From Planctomycetales bacterium (GTDB taxonomy: Bacteria; Planctomycetota; Planctomycetia; Planctomycetales; Planctomycetaceae), in the NCBI GenBank assembly GCA_026400835.1, contig JAPLOA010000098.1, positions 1-64,000 of the forward strand: 64,000 nt of DNA, written 5' to 3'. A program made the translations under genes and the position numbers. This document shows, one piece after another, positions 27,848 through 37,192 of this stretch (within the stretch, counting starts at the first letter, position 1; every line of letters starts with the position of its first letter). The notes below the pieces were generated by a model that worked only from the letters and a program-made list of their open reading frames with translations, made no database searches and was not told where the DNA came from.

Positions 27848-28861
27848 TCAGATCTTTACAGCCTTGACGGTGCGAATGATCTCAGCAGCAACCTTGTAAG
27901 GGTCAGCGTTAGACGCTGGGCGTCGATCTTCGAGCCAGCCCTTCCAGCCATTCTGAACAGTCGCTACCGGAATACGGATCGAAGCACCACGGTCAGAAAC
28001 GCCGAAGCTGAACTTGTCGATAGACTGAGTTTCATGCTTGCCGGTCAAGCGCATGTGGTTGTCAGCACCGTAGACGGAGATGTGCTCTTTGATTCGTGGA
28101 GCAAATCCGCCGCAGATCTTCTCGTAGGTTTCCTTGCTGCCACATGTCCGCAGTACGGTGTTTGAGAAGTTGGCGTGCATGCCGGAACCGTTCCAGTCCG
28201 AATCACCCAGTGGCTTGCAGTGCCAGTTGATGGACAAGTCATACTTTTCAGCAGTTCGCTCAAGCAGGTAGCGAGCAACCCAGACTTCGTCTCCAGCGCG
28301 CTTGGCACCCTTGGCGAAGACCTGGAATTCCCACTGTCCTGTCGCAACTTCTGCGTTGATACCTTCAACATTCAAACCGGCCTGAAGGCACAGGTCGAGA
28401 TGTTCTTCGATCAGCTCTCGGCCAAAGGCATTCTTCGCACCGACTGAGCAATAGTATGGACCCTGTGGAGCTGGATATCCGCCAACCGGGAAGCCAAGTG
28501 GCAAATTGGTTTCGCGATCCCACAGGAAGTATTCCTGCTCAAAGCCGAACCAGAAATCGTCGTCATCGTCTTCGATCGTTGCACGACCGTTAGAGTCATG
28601 AACGGAGCTATCTGGATTCAGAACTTCTGTCATGACCAGAAACGCGTCGGAGCGGCCTGGATCTTCAAAGATTGCGACTGGCTTCAGCAGGCAGTCAGAT
28701 GATCCACCTGGAGCCTGATTTGTTGAACTGCCGTCGAAGCACCAAACTGGACACTCTTCGAGCGTACCACCAAAGTCCTTGACAATCTTGGTCTTGGAAC
28801 GCAGTACCTGAGTAGGCTTTGTTCCGTCCAGCCAGATGTATTCTAATTTTGATTTCGCCAT
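27848..28861 (-). CDS. glnII: Glutamine synthetase, type II (eukaryotic type)
   Basis: A 337-residue glutamine synthetase that condenses ammonia and glutamate with ATP. Size and sequence are those of GSII, not the 470-residue bacterial GSI. Shared landmarks are VWCFDGSSTNQAPG, FGFEQEYFLW (metal-binding Glu), INAEVATGQWEFQV, GSGMHANFS and DRGASIRIP. There is no adenylylation loop as in GSI. GSII is widespread in eukaryotes and known in rhizobia, Frankia, streptomycetes and planctomycetes. A ribosome site GGAGGA lies about 11 bp before the ATG. The 643-bp upstream region is long and probably regulatory. A terminator follows at 27695-27731. Confidence 0.94.
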   Translation of the reverse strand: MAKSKLEYIWLDGTKPTQVLRSKTKIVKDFGGTLEECPVWCFDGSSTNQAPGGSSDCLLKPVAIFEDPGRSDAFLVMTEVLNPDSSVHDSNGRATIEDDDDDFWFGFEQEYFLWDRETNLPLGFPVGGYPAPQGPYYCSVGAKNAFGRELIEEHLDLCLQAGLNVEGINAEVATGQWEFQVFAKGAKRAGDEVWVARYLLERTAEKYDLSINWHCKPLGDSDWNGSGMHANFSNTVLRTCGSKETYEKICGGFAPRIKEHISVYGADNHMRLTGKHETQSIDKFSFGVSDRGASIRIPVATVQNGWKGWLEDRRPASNADPYKVAAEIIRTVKAVKI

Positions 28862-29504
28862 TCTCTGCTTACTCCTCCCGGAAAAACCTGTGACGTTACG
28901 GCTCTCTTAAATCGTCGGTCACTGCGGACAGAACAACAGCGTTCTGCTTCCTCCGACAACCGCGCACTACTCTTGCTTCCCGTAACTGAAGCGACCTCCT
29001 GATCAGGACCTCCGGGCGGTGCCTTACGCCGACACCAAAAACGTTCTCGCCCGTTCTTAATCATTGCAACCAGACGTTCCTCTCGGATCGCCTCGCTGCA
29101 GGGATTCCCAGCAGCCGTGCCAATTATTTGAGCAGCACTCCCGCAATTATCGTGGTTAACTGCGAGTTCCCGCATTTTTAGCATCCGCTATGCCAATTGC
29201 ACGCTGACTGGCGGCTTGTTCCGAACAAAGATCGAATCTGCTGGACTCCATCGACACTGAACCGCTGAATAGCTTGGAATCCCGATCAAATTCGCAGCAG
29301 GAGGAATTTTGGGAATTCGGAAGTACCCTACCGCTGTGTCGAGAATGCACTGTCGAATGTTGGTCACGTGTTGTGCGCCAATGTTTAGTGGCGAGTCGCA
29401 GTCGAGGGTGAAATCGCGGCGACGCTGCGGCTTGCCGTTAGCCGATTAAATCAACTGACTGCCCGCGGAGCGAGTTCCAGCATTTCTCCGAGTACCACAT
29501 CTTT
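28862..29504. other. Long leader/intergenic region upstream of glutamine synthetase
   Basis: This 643-bp gap between aroH and glnII, both minus strand, has no supportable gene. It must hold the glnII promoter. The stretch CGGCTTGCCGTTAGC near 29428-29442 resembles one arm of the repeat at 55131-55198. No complete RNA structure is recognisable by eye. Confidence 0.45.
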
Positions 29505-29876
29505 TCACTGTGCACTCTTCAGATCTGGCCGCAGCTTTTGGGCATCGCGGAGATAAACGTGCTCAATTTCCTTCGGCGTTCGCTCAGAGTTGATATGCAG
29601 AAGCACGCGAATGCAGCGCGACATAGAACCCGGAACAGGAATTTCCTGAGCACACAAGAGCGGAACCTGACTCATCCCCATCGCCCGCGCGGCTTCCGCG
29701 GGGAAGGCGGAGCAGAGGTCCTGAGTCGTCGTGAAAACTGCTGAGATCACTTCGTCAAAGTCAGTGATCTGATTACGACGAAGCAGTTCTTCCATCAATT
29801 CCCGTGCCGCCGCACGAATCAAGGCCGGATCGTCAGACTCAACAGTGGTTGCCCCACGTACGCCACGAACCGCCAT
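29505..29876 (-). CDS. aroH: Chorismate mutase, AroH type
   Basis: A 123-residue monofunctional chorismate mutase that rearranges chorismate to prephenate for Phe/Tyr synthesis. It aligns with the Bacillus subtilis AroH enzyme so closely that catalytic positions keep the same numbers: Arg7 (RGVRGATTVE), Cys75 and Glu78 (CAQE), Arg90 (CIRVLL) and Tyr in HVYL near 108. The trimeric AroH fold is distinct from the helical AroQ type. No signal peptide, so cytosolic. No other shikimate-pathway gene is adjacent. Confidence 0.95.
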   Translation of the reverse strand: MAVRGVRGATTVESDDPALIRAAARELMEELLRRNQITDFDEVISAVFTTTQDLCSAFPAEAARAMGMSQVPLLCAQEIPVPGSMSRCIRVLLHINSERTPKEIEHVYLRDAQKLRPDLKSAQ

Positions 29877-30525
29877 GAACCGATGCTCCGGTATGATAAC
29901 GCGAAAAACTCAGTATGATGGGGAGCCTGAATCCCCCAGGCAAAGCTACCTCTGACTTCATCATGCAGGCTGCGGGATTCTGATGAATTGCTCAAAAGCC
30001 GCAAGTTCGAGAAGCAAAAAGCCCCTGAAATCCCTGAGTTCCGGACACCCGGCGAGCGGTTAAGTGTCAGCCCTCCGTGTCTTTTGTCAACGGCCGCAAC
30101 ATCCCATCCCGCGTCACGTCGCGATGGATTGTCGATTCGCTCATCAACAATCATGCAGGGCCAACTCTCTGAAAACGCCGTCAACGGAGGGCTTACGCCG
30201 CGCCGCTCACCGCGACGATGTTTGGGTCTCAAGTTTGCGGGGTTTTAGAGCGGCTGAGGAACGAACTTGCAGTTTATAGGTGCCATTGCTACCGTGCCCG
30301 CTCGCTTGTCCGCCGCACCGGTCTCCGGTTGCGGTGCGCGCCGCGAGCGGTCAGTTCTGGCCGTGGATTTTGGGGGCTCTGTAACGAGAATGTCTCGGGC
30401 AGATTTCGCCTCGTCGAATTGGGGGCTCGGTGCTGAAAGGTTTCAGTGATCGGCGTCGCCTGATTCGCCTTTCAACGTCGGCTGTGACGGGTCTCAGCCT
30501 ATCTAAATTCTTGAGGTTCAATTCG
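29877..30525. other. Divergent intergenic region with short inverted repeat
   Basis: This 649-bp gap lies between aroH (minus) and ppdK (plus). AGCCCTCCGT (30069-30078) and ACGGAGGGCT (30184-30193) are perfect inverted 10-mers about 105 bp apart. They resemble a pair of REP-like halves. A GC-rich, hairpin-prone stretch lies at 30290-30350. No gene is supported. Confidence 0.5.
30513..30517 (+). promoter_or_regulatory. Shine-Dalgarno site fixing the PPDK start
   Basis: GAGGT lies 8 bp before the ATG at 30526. It supports that start over the open extension to 30430, whose N-terminus has no counterpart in the family. Confidence 0.7.
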
Positions 30526-33270
30526 ATGGCAAAAGCAAAGTACGTTTACACTTGGGGTGATGGCAAGGCGGATGGCGACGGCTCAATGAAAGCGTTGCTC
30601 GGCGGCAAGGGCGCGAATCTCGCGGAAATGACCCGCATCAATCTCCCAGTGCCTCCCGGATTCACCATCACGACCGAAGTTTGCACCTATTACTATGCCA
30701 ACAAGAAGTCCTACCCGAAGGAACTTCAGGCTCAGATGGAAGCCGGCATCAAGAACATGGAAAAGATCATGGGCTGCAAGTTCGGCGATGCCAAAGGCAT
30801 GCCGCTGCTTGTTGCTGTTCGTTCCGGTGCTCGCGACTCCATGCCGGGCATGATGGACACAATTCTGAACCTCGGTCTTAACGACGAGACCGTTCTGTCG
30901 CTGGTTGCTGCCACGAAGAACGAGCGATTCGCGTGGGACTGCTACCGCCGCTTTATCCAGATGTACGGCGACGTCGTTCTGGGCGTGCAGAAGCGCGAAG
31001 GCGAAGATCATGAGCCATTCGAAGTTGTGATTGAAGAGTTCAAGCACAAGAAGTATCACAAAGACATTGTCGACAGCGATCTCACTGCCGACGATCAGAA
31101 GGAACTGGTCAAGCGATTCAAGGCACTTGTTAAAGAGCGTACCGGCAAAGTGTTTCCGAACGATCCGTGGGATCAGCTTCGCGGAGCAGCCGGAGCTGTC
31201 TTCGGCTCATGGATGAATGACCGTGCGATTGTTTATCGCCGCAAGTACAACATTCCAGCCGAGTGGGGCACTGCTGTTAACGTCCAGGCGATGGTTTACG
31301 GTAACACTGGCGACGATTCCGGTTCCGGCGTGGCGTTCACACGCAATCCGGCGAACGGTGCTAATGAGTTCTACGGTGAGTTCCTGATCAACGCACAGGG
31401 CGAAGACGTTGTTGCCGGCGTGCGAACACCAGAGCCTGTGGCGAAGCTCGAAAAGGCAATGCCAAAGGCATTCGCCGAGCTGATGAAAGTTCGCGCGACT
31501 CTGGAGAAGCACTTTAAGGACGTTCAGGACGTCGAGTTCACAATTCAGCAGGGCAAGTTGTTCATGCTGCAGACTCGTAACGGCAAGCGTACTGCCGCCG
31601 CAGCTCTGAAGTTCAGCATGGACATGGTCAAAGAAAAGCTCATCGACTGGGAAACCGCGATCATGCGTAACCCGGCTGACCAGCTCGAGCAGCTTCTTGC
31701 TCCGGACTTCGACCTCGCGGAAATCAAGAAGGCCAGGGTTCTTGCGACCGGTCTTCCTGCTGGTCCAGGTGCTGCGTCCGGCGTCATCTATCTGAACGCT
31801 GACCGCGCGGCCGCTGCTGCCGAAAAGGGCGAAAGCGTTCTGCTCGTTCGCAACGAAACCTCACCGGAAGACCTCCGTGGGATGATCGCGGCCGTCGGTA
31901 TTTTGACAGCCAAGGGCGGTGTGTCTTCACACGCAGCTCTTGTCGCTCGTCAGATGGGTAAAGTCTGTATCTGCGGCGCTAGCGCTGTAGAGATCGACTA
32001 CAACAAAAAGACCGTCAAGATTGCTGGCCAGACCTTCAAAGAAGGTGTGGACCATCTGAGCATCGACGGTACTGCTGGCACGATCTACGGTGGTAAGGTC
32101 AAGACTGGTCCATCCAGCATCGTGATGGGTCTGCTCTTCGGTGACAAGGCAGCAGCCAAGACCGAAAAATTTCTCGCCTTCAAGCAGCTGATGGAATGGT
32201 GCTCGAAGGTCACTCGCCTGGCTGTTCGAACCAATGCGGACAATCCGGAGCAGACCGAACAGGCTATCGCCTTCGGCGCTCAGGGTATTGGTCTGACACG
32301 AACCGAGCACATGTTCTTCGAAGGCGATCGTATTGACGCCGTTCGAGAAATGATTCTCGCCGACAATCTGGAAGACCGTAAGAAGGCTCTTGCGAAGCTT
32401 CTGCCTTATCAGCGCGAAGATTTCACAGGTATCTTCAAGGCTCTGAAGGGTCTGCCAGCCACGATCCGACTGCTCGATCCACCGCTGCATGAATTCGTTC
32501 CGCATGACGACAAGGCTCAGGCCGACCTCGCCAGGAAGATGGGCGTGAAGCCGGACAAGGTGAAGGCTCGCGTTGCTCAGTTGCACGAGTTCAACCCGAT
32601 GCTCGGTCACCGCGGTTGCCGTCTGGGTATTGCGTATCCGGAAATCACGGAGATGCAGGCTCGAGCAATCTTCGAAGCGGCTGCTGACGTCGCCAGGAAG
32701 AAGATTCCAGTGAATCCTGAAGTGATGGTTCCGCTGGTTGGCTTCAAGAAGGAACTCGACCTGCAGGTTGAGATCATTCATCGCGTGGCGAAGGAAGTGA
32801 TGTCTGAGAAAAAGATCACTTTCAATTACATGGTCGGCACGATGATTGAAGTTCCTCGTGGTGCCCTCACCGCTGACGAAATCGCAAACACTGCGGAGTT
32901 CTTCAGCTTCGGCACGAACGACCTGACTCAGACCGCTCTCGGCATCAGCCGCGACGACATGGGTAACTTCCTGTTGCCATATACCGAGAACGAGATCTTC
33001 AAGAAGAACCCGTTCGCGACGCTGGATCAGGTTGGCGTCGGCCAGTTGATGCAGATGGCTGTTGAGAAGGGCCGCAAGTCACGTCCGGACATTAAGCTCG
33101 GCATCTGCGGCGAACACGGCGGTGACCCGGAGAGCGTGAAGTTCTGCCACAAGATCGGCCTGAACTACGTGAGCTGCAGTCCATACCGCGTTCCAGTTGC
33201 TCGTCTTGCAGCTGCTCAGGCAGCTCTTGAAGAAGCGAAAGCATCTGAAACGAAGAAAAGCAAGAAGTAG
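30526..33270 (+). CDS. ppdK: Pyruvate, phosphate dikinase
   Basis: A 914-residue enzyme that interconverts pyruvate + ATP + Pi and PEP + AMP + PPi. The N-terminal ATP-grasp domain starts at [12 protein letters not shown] and [12 protein letters not shown]. The swivelling domain carries the phosphorylated His in [16 protein letters not shown] (about His469). The C-terminal TIM barrel shows [23 protein letters not shown] and the catalytic Cys in [11 protein letters not shown] (about Cys861). Length matches the bacterial family (870-950). The lysine-rich tail ends KKSKK. With PEP carboxylase and malate dehydrogenase in the window it supports a pyruvate-to-oxaloacetate route. A terminator follows 51 bp after the stop. 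Confidence 0.96.
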   Translation: MAKAKYVYTWGDGKADGDGSMKALLGGKGANLAEMTRINLPVPPGFTITTEVCTYYYANKKSYPKELQAQMEAGIKNMEKIMGCKFGDAKGMPLLVAVRSGARDSMPGMMDTILNLGLNDETVLSLVAATKNERFAWDCYRRFIQMYGDVVLGVQKREGEDHEPFEVVIEEFKHKKYHKDIVDSDLTADDQKELVKRFKALVKERTGKVFPNDPWDQLRGAAGAVFGSWMNDRAIVYRRKYNIPAEWGTAVNVQAMVYGNTGDDSGSGVAFTRNPANGANEFYGEFLINAQGEDVVAGVRTPEPVAKLEKAMPKAFAELMKVRATLEKHFKDVQDVEFTIQQGKLFMLQTRNGKRTAAAALKFSMDMVKEKLIDWETAIMRNPADQLEQLLAPDFDLAEIKKARVLATGLPAGPGAASGVIYLNADRAAAAAEKGESVLLVRNETSPEDLRGMIAAVGILTAKGGVSSHAALVARQMGKVCICGASAVEIDYNKKTVKIAGQTFKEGVDHLSIDGTAGTIYGGKVKTGPSSIVMGLLFGDKAAAKTEKFLAFKQLMEWCSKVTRLAVRTNADNPEQTEQAIAFGAQGIGLTRTEHMFFEGDRIDAVREMILADNLEDRKKALAKLLPYQREDFTGIFKALKGLPATIRLLDPPLHEFVPHDDKAQADLARKMGVKPDKVKARVAQLHEFNPMLGHRGCRLGIAYPEITEMQARAIFEAAADVARKKIPVNPEVMVPLVGFKKELDLQVEIIHRVAKEVMSEKKITFNYMVGTMIEVPRGALTADEIANTAEFFSFGTNDLTQTALGISRDDMGNFLLPYTENEIFKKNPFATLDQVGVGQLMQMAVEKGRKSRPDIKLGICGEHGGDPESVKFCHKIGLNYVSCSPYRVPVARLAAAQAALEEAKASETKKSKK

Positions 33271-33321
33271 TCTTCAATCGCAGGATGGGCGTTGCTGTCC
33301 GTCTTGATTGACTGATTCAGA

Positions 33322-33352
33322 AGCCCGGCATCGCAAGGTGCCGGGCTTTTTT
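33322..33352 (+). terminator. Intrinsic terminator of ppdK
   Basis: AGCCCGGCA and TGCCGGGCT form a perfect 9-bp stem with a 9-nt loop followed by a run of T. It lies about 50 bp after the PPDK stop, just before the repeat array. Confidence 0.9.
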
Positions 33353-33373
33353 CGTCTTTCGTTGTGCTTGTTT

Positions 33374-33543
33374 GTCCACAGATGAACGCAGATAAACACA
33401 GATAAGTGCAATGCAAGAGACGGACGACATTGCCGCTAGGCTAATTCATTGAGAAACGCTGTTGATTCAGCAGGCGTGGATTTAAGTTTTCATGCCAGCA
33501 AGACTGCGACTCTATCCGTGTTTATCTGCGTTCATCTGTGGAC
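33374..33543. repeat. 170-bp palindromic element, copy 1 of 3
   Basis: It begins GTCCACAGATGAACGCAGAT and ends ATCTGCGTTCATCTGTGGAC. The terminal 31 bp are inverted repeats with a single mismatch. The middle is about 108 bp. Two further copies of exactly the same length follow at 33635 and 33896. No transposase is encoded inside, so it is MITE-like in form. Confidence 0.9.
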
Positions 33544-33634
33544 TAATTGCGTTTACTACTCAGATCATGAGTCACGGCGGAATCGGACTTCGAAAAGATC
33601 ATCGACTGCGTCTTCCGTTGTGACGAGAGTGATT
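33544..33634 (+). pseudogene. Relic of the 5' end of a GxxExxY gene, copy 1
   Basis: These 91 bp align without gaps to the leader of the intact gene at 34097 (TTTACT.CTCAG, then a 16-bp segment of equal length, then GAATC), but the start codon is ACG instead of ATG. A 13-bp deletion follows, and 33592-33621 encodes EKIIDCVFRC against EKIIGCAFRV in the intact protein. The relic is cut off by the next 170-bp element. Confidence 0.75.
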
Positions 33635-33804
33635 GTCCACAGATGAACGCAGATGAACACGGATAAGAGCAAATCAAGAGACCGACGACATGGTCGCGCA
33701 ATGAATTCATTGGGAAACGCTGTTGATTCAGCAGTCGTTGATTTAAGGTTCGGTGCCATCAACACTGCGATTTCATCCGTGTTTATCTGCGTTCATCTGT
33801 GGAC
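33635..33804. repeat. 170-bp palindromic element, copy 2 of 3
   Basis: Same length, termini and interior as copy 1. It starts exactly 261 bp after copy 1. Confidence 0.9.
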
Positions 33805-33895
33805 TAATTGCGTTTACTGCTCGGATGATGAGTCCTGGCAGAATCTGACTTCGAAAAGATCATCGACTGCGTCTTCCGTTGTGACGAGAGTGATT
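33805..33895 (+). pseudogene. Relic of the 5' end of a GxxExxY gene, copy 2
   Basis: It shares the 13-bp deletion of relic 1 and encodes the same EKIIDCVFRC peptide (33853-33882). The position of the start codon reads CTG. The shared deletion shows that units 1 and 2 arose by duplication of one element-plus-relic unit. Confidence 0.75.
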
Positions 33896-34065
33896 GTCCA
33901 CCGATAAACGCAGATGAACACAGATAAGTGCAGGACAAGAGACGGACGACATTGCCGCGAAAGTAATACATTGGAAAACGCAGTTGATTCAGCAGCCGTG
34001 GATTTAAGGTTCCAGACCCGCAACACTGCGGCTCTATCCGTGTTTATCTGCGTTCATCTGTGGAC
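33896..34065. repeat. 170-bp palindromic element, copy 3 of 3
   Basis: It starts exactly 261 bp after copy 2 and ends 31 bp before the start of the intact GxxExxY gene. Its left end carries small changes (GTCCACCGATAAACGCAGAT). Confidence 0.9.
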
Positions 34066-34096
34066 CATTTTTGATTTACTTCTCAGGGTATTCGCT

Positions 34097-34489
34097 ATGT
34101 CAGAATCAGATGTGAACAAGATCACAGAAAAAATCATCGGCTGCGCATTTCGAGTAGCGAATACACTCGGTGCCGGGTTTCTGGAAAAGGTCTACGAGAA
34201 CGCCCTGGCCCATGAACTGCGGAAGAGTGGGGTAGCTGTTTTCCAGCAGCATCCAGTCGCCGTCTTCTACGATGATGTCGTTGTGGGTGAGTACTTCGCA
34301 GATCTGCTGGTCGAAGGATGTGTAATTGTGGAACTCAAGGCCCTTGCAAAGCTGGACGAATCTCATTTTGCACAAAGCCTGAACTATCTGAAGGCGACCG
34401 GCCAGCAATTCGGGCTCCTTCTAAACTTCGGCACTCCTCGTATTGAAGTTAAACGAGTCGTCGCCAGCTCGCAATGGAACGAAAAGTAA
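34097..34489 (+). CDS. GxxExxY family protein
   Basis: A 130-residue protein with the family signature GFLEKVY (residues about 26-32), preceded by ITEKIIGCAFRVANTLG and followed by YFADLLVEGCVIVELKALAK. The last segment, with D...ExK spacing, resembles the core of PD-(D/E)xK nucleases, to which the family has been related. Its function is unknown. The frame is open upstream through element 3 to 33914, but ATG 34097 is where family proteins start. Two 5' relics of the same gene family lie upstream between 170-bp palindromic elements. No toxin, antitoxin or helicase partner is adjacent. Expression presumably starts in or near element 3. Confidence 0.87.
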   Translation: MSESDVNKITEKIIGCAFRVANTLGAGFLEKVYENALAHELRKSGVAVFQQHPVAVFYDDVVVGEYFADLLVEGCVIVELKALAKLDESHFAQSLNYLKATGQQFGLLLNFGTPRIEVKRVVASSQWNEK

Positions 34490-34573
34490 ACCGCCGACGG
34501 CTTGCTGCAACGCTTCCAGCGAGAGTCGTTTGTCGTAACGGCTGCGACTATGTCCAAACGTCAAACAGTACGC

Positions 34574-34612
34574 GCAAAAAAAGCACCCGGGACCAAGCAG
34601 TCCCGGGTGCTT
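34574..34612 (-). terminator. Intrinsic terminator of the FKBP gene (possibly bidirectional)
   Basis: AAGCACCCGGGA (34581-34592) and TCCCGGGTGCTT (34601-34612) form a perfect 12-bp stem. On the minus strand it is followed by a seven-T run, 33 bp after the FKBP stop. On the plus strand only TTT follows, 92 bp after the GxxExxY stop. Confidence 0.9.
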
Positions 34613-34644
34613 TAGTGTTCAATAATCAGACGAATCAGAAGTCA

Positions 34645-35370
34645 TTACTCTTCTGAAGACAGCAAGTAGATCTCGAAGATCAGAGCCTGATTAGGACCGA
34701 TGGATGGTGGTCCATTTTCGCCGTAAGCCAGTTCGCTCGGGATGAACAGTCGGTAGTGAGAACCGACCTTCATCAATTGCAGAGCTTCGGTCCAGCCTTT
34801 GATAACCTGAGTCACTCCGAAGGAAACAGGAGCGTCGCCTTCAACTGGCTCTTTGCCTTCGTAAGAGCTGTCAAACTTGGTGCCATCAACCAGAGTGCCT
34901 CGGTAGTGAGTGCTGACGGTGCTGGCCTTGGTTGGAACGGCTCCGTCGCCTTCCTTGATGACCAGATACTGCAGGCCGGACTTCGTTACCTTGACGCCTT
35001 CTTTGGCCTTGTTCTCTTCCAGGAACTTCTTGCCGTTGGCGAGATTGGTTTCGCCCTTCCTTGCTTCCTTTGCGGCCATTTCTTCGCGAAGAGCAGCGAA
35101 GACTTCAGCAATCTGCTCTTCAGTCAGAGCAGATTCCTTGCCGGCGATGGAAGCAGCAATGCCTTCAGCAATGATTTTTGGATCGAGGTCAAGACCCTGA
35201 CGTTTCAGGTCTCTGCCAATATTGAAGCCAATGGCATAGCTGGCTTTGTCTTTGGTGGTTTCCAATTTCGGAGCTTCTTCTTTGGCAGGTGTTTCATCCT
35301 GCGCACTGACTGAGATGGCGGAAAGAACCAGAACGGCAGAACAGAGAACAAACAGCGGGCGAATCAACAT
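34645..35370 (-). CDS. Exported FKBP-type peptidyl-prolyl isomerase
   Basis: A 241-residue protein with a Sec signal peptide (MLIRPLFVLCSAVLVLSAIS, cleavage near VSA-QDE). An FKBP N-terminal dimerisation domain (KASYAIGFNIGRDLKRQGLD to FLEENKAKEGV) is followed by an FKBP_C catalytic domain (LQYLVIKEGDGAVPT, VSTHYRGTLVDGTKFDSSYE, VIKGWTEALQLMKVGSHYRL, PSELAYGENGPPSIGPNQAL, FEIYLL). This is the FkpA/Mip layout of periplasmic folding catalysts. The aromatic pocket residues of FKBP (Tyr, Phe/Asp, Trp, Tyr) are present. The start at 35370 is chosen because it opens the signal peptide; the frame runs on to 35463. A strong terminator follows. Confidence 0.93.
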   Translation of the reverse strand: MLIRPLFVLCSAVLVLSAISVSAQDETPAKEEAPKLETTKDKASYAIGFNIGRDLKRQGLDLDPKIIAEGIAASIAGKESALTEEQIAEVFAALREEMAAKEARKGETNLANGKKFLEENKAKEGVKVTKSGLQYLVIKEGDGAVPTKASTVSTHYRGTLVDGTKFDSSYEGKEPVEGDAPVSFGVTQVIKGWTEALQLMKVGSHYRLFIPSELAYGENGPPSIGPNQALIFEIYLLSSEE

Positions 35371-35820
35371 GATCCAGAGAACTCCAACAGCGCGGATACT
35401 CACTATCGAAATGACAGCGCAAAGCAGTTCCGCAAGTGGCATTAGGGGGCAGATTGGCGACAAGAAGCCAAACTGTGCAGTCGAAGCATCGGACGGGGAA
35501 GCAGAGGCAGGAGCCGCAGGATCCTCTCGAAGGAAAACCGCAGAATCTCCCCACTATGACGAATTTCCGAGGGCTTTCAATTCCGGACTCTTTCAAATTG
35601 CGGACGATCTCGAAGTCAAAAGACAACTTTGAAACCATCTGTTACATTTTTCCAACATTGCCAGGTCGCAGGAGCCGCCACCTCCAGTTCCAGGCAAGAA
35701 TTGTTCATCGAAGTTGCATTTGTGCAGGGTTATTCAGTGCGCGGCCACGAGTGAGGCGATGCTCCTGACGACATCTCCCACGAATGCCCTGGCAAAATTA
35801 TATCGAGTGGGAAAAAAATC
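35371..35820. other. Divergent intergenic region
   Basis: This gap of about 450 bp lies between the FKBP gene (minus) and the PQQ-like gene (plus). I see no gene, RNA or repeat in it. Confidence 0.45.
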
Positions 35821-37077
35821 ATGCGTTTTAAGGCGTTTTGTTCAATTGTTGGGCTTTTGATCATCTCCGGGGTCAGTGCGATTGCAGGGGACTGGCCGTC
35901 GTGGCGAGGCCCGAACCGCGATGATATTTCGACAGAAACCGGACTGCTGAAATCATGGCCTGAGGGTGGACCGACGAAGTTGTGGACTTCCCGGGACTGC
36001 GGACTTGGTTATTCCGGAGTCTCTATCGTCGGTGATGTGCTGTACACGATGGGTGCTGACGGGACGACTCCGGAGTCCCATGAATTCATCATCGCGATCG
36101 ATGTCAAAACCGGCAACAAAATCTGGCAGACCAATATCGGTCCGTATCTTGAAAACGGCTGGGGCGGCGGGCCACGTAGTACTCCGACAGTCTCGGAAGG
36201 ATTCGTTGTTGGAATCGGCGGCAAGGGTGACGTTGTTTGCCTCTCAACCGCTGACGGTTCAGAAAAGTGGAAAGCCAGCCTGACGGAAATGGGTGGAAGT
36301 ATCCCAAGCTGGGGTTTCTGCGAGTCCGCTTTGATTGATGGCCAAAAAGTTCTTGTAACACCAGGCGGCTCCAACGGAACTGTCGCTTGCCTGAATCTGA
36401 TGACTGGCGAGAAACTTTGGCAGTCCACGGAGATGACAACGAACGCTCATTATTCGTCGGTGATCGTTGTGGAACACTTCGGTCAGCGTCAATACATTCA
36501 GTTGACCGATTCCAAAGTGTTCGGCCTGAATGCTGCTGATGGCAAGCTTTTGTGGCAGGGTGATTTTCCGGGACGAGTTGCGGTGATCCCAACTCCGATC
36601 TACAAGGACGGTTCGGTCTATCTGACCGCCGGATACGGTGTGGGTTGCATGTTGTACAACATTACGGCCGACAACAAGGTTGAGAAGATTTACGAAAACA
36701 AAGTGATGAAGAACCATCACGGCGGGGCATTGCTGCTGGGTGAACACATTTATGGACACAGTGATGCCACCGGACTGGTCTGCCAGAACATGCTGACCGG
36801 CGAGCAGGTCTGGTCAGACGACCTCAAGAACAAGAGCAAAGGTGCGGTCGCTTATGCTGACGGCATGCTGTACTGCCTTGAAGAAGGCTCCGGAGACTGC
36901 TTCCTCGTCGAAGCAACTCCTGCGGGTTACAAGGAGGTCAGCCGCTTTAAAATGGATCCTCAGACGACACAGCGAAATCCTCAGGGACGAATCTGGACTC
37001 ATCCAGTGATCTCGAACGGCAAGCTGTACCTCCGTGATCAGGAGATCCTGTGCTGTTACGAGATTAAGCAGCAGTGA
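35821..37077 (+). CDS. Secreted PQQ-like beta-propeller protein
   Basis: A 418-residue protein with a Sec signal (MRFKAFCSIVGLLIISGVSA, cleavage after AIA) followed directly by GDWPSWRGPNRDD, the planctomycete PQQ-like opening motif. Blade sequences such as FIIAIDVKTGNKIWQ, VVCLSTADGSEKWK, VACLNLMTGEKLWQ and FGLNAADGKLLWQ repeat through the protein. It is a paralogue of 22446-23690 but of clearly different sequence. Likely periplasmic or outer-surface; substrate and cofactor unknown. A hairpin with a pyrimidine-rich tail (37138-37165) ends the transcript. Confidence 0.87.
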   Translation: MRFKAFCSIVGLLIISGVSAIAGDWPSWRGPNRDDISTETGLLKSWPEGGPTKLWTSRDCGLGYSGVSIVGDVLYTMGADGTTPESHEFIIAIDVKTGNKIWQTNIGPYLENGWGGGPRSTPTVSEGFVVGIGGKGDVVCLSTADGSEKWKASLTEMGGSIPSWGFCESALIDGQKVLVTPGGSNGTVACLNLMTGEKLWQSTEMTTNAHYSSVIVVEHFGQRQYIQLTDSKVFGLNAADGKLLWQGDFPGRVAVIPTPIYKDGSVYLTAGYGVGCMLYNITADNKVEKIYENKVMKNHHGGALLLGEHIYGHSDATGLVCQNMLTGEQVWSDDLKNKSKGAVAYADGMLYCLEEGSGDCFLVEATPAGYKEVSRFKMDPQTTQRNPQGRIWTHPVISNGKLYLRDQEILCCYEIKQQ

Positions 37078-37137
37078 TCTGCAGAGTGTAAACGCCGACT
37101 GCGATATATAACCGCTGAATGATCATCAGCCACTTTT

Positions 37138-37170
37138 GCGACTCGTTCCTTTCGGGACGAGTCGCTTCTT
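37138..37170 (+). terminator. Terminator between the PQQ-like and cyclase genes
   Basis: GCGACTCGTTCC (37138-37149) and GGGACGAGTCGC (37154-37165) form a 12-bp stem with one G-T pair and a 4-nt loop, followed by TTCTT. The upstream-extended start of the cyclase gene (37136) would fall inside it, which favours the start at 37193. Confidence 0.75.
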
Positions 37171-37192
37171 TGTCGCCGACGAAAGGGAAACC

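Noticed and set aside
29107-29122. A minus-strand TGGCACG that could be the -24 half of a sigma-54 promoter for glnII.
   Set aside because: The matching -12 element reads CTGGG in place of TTGCA/T, losing the nearly invariant GC.
33449-33907. Short plus-strand frames in the array encoding peptides such as SVFICVHLWT.
   Set aside because: They are translations of the 170-bp palindromic element. The 261-bp period is a multiple of three, so the frame recurs without selection being needed.
33374-34065. A CRISPR array.
   Set aside because: Repeats are 170 bp with inverted ends and the spacers are homologous to each other and to the adjacent gene, unlike CRISPR spacers; no cas gene is present.
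33914-34096. An N-terminal extension of the GxxExxY gene into element 3.
   Set aside because: The added residues are repeat-derived; family proteins start at the position equivalent to 34097.
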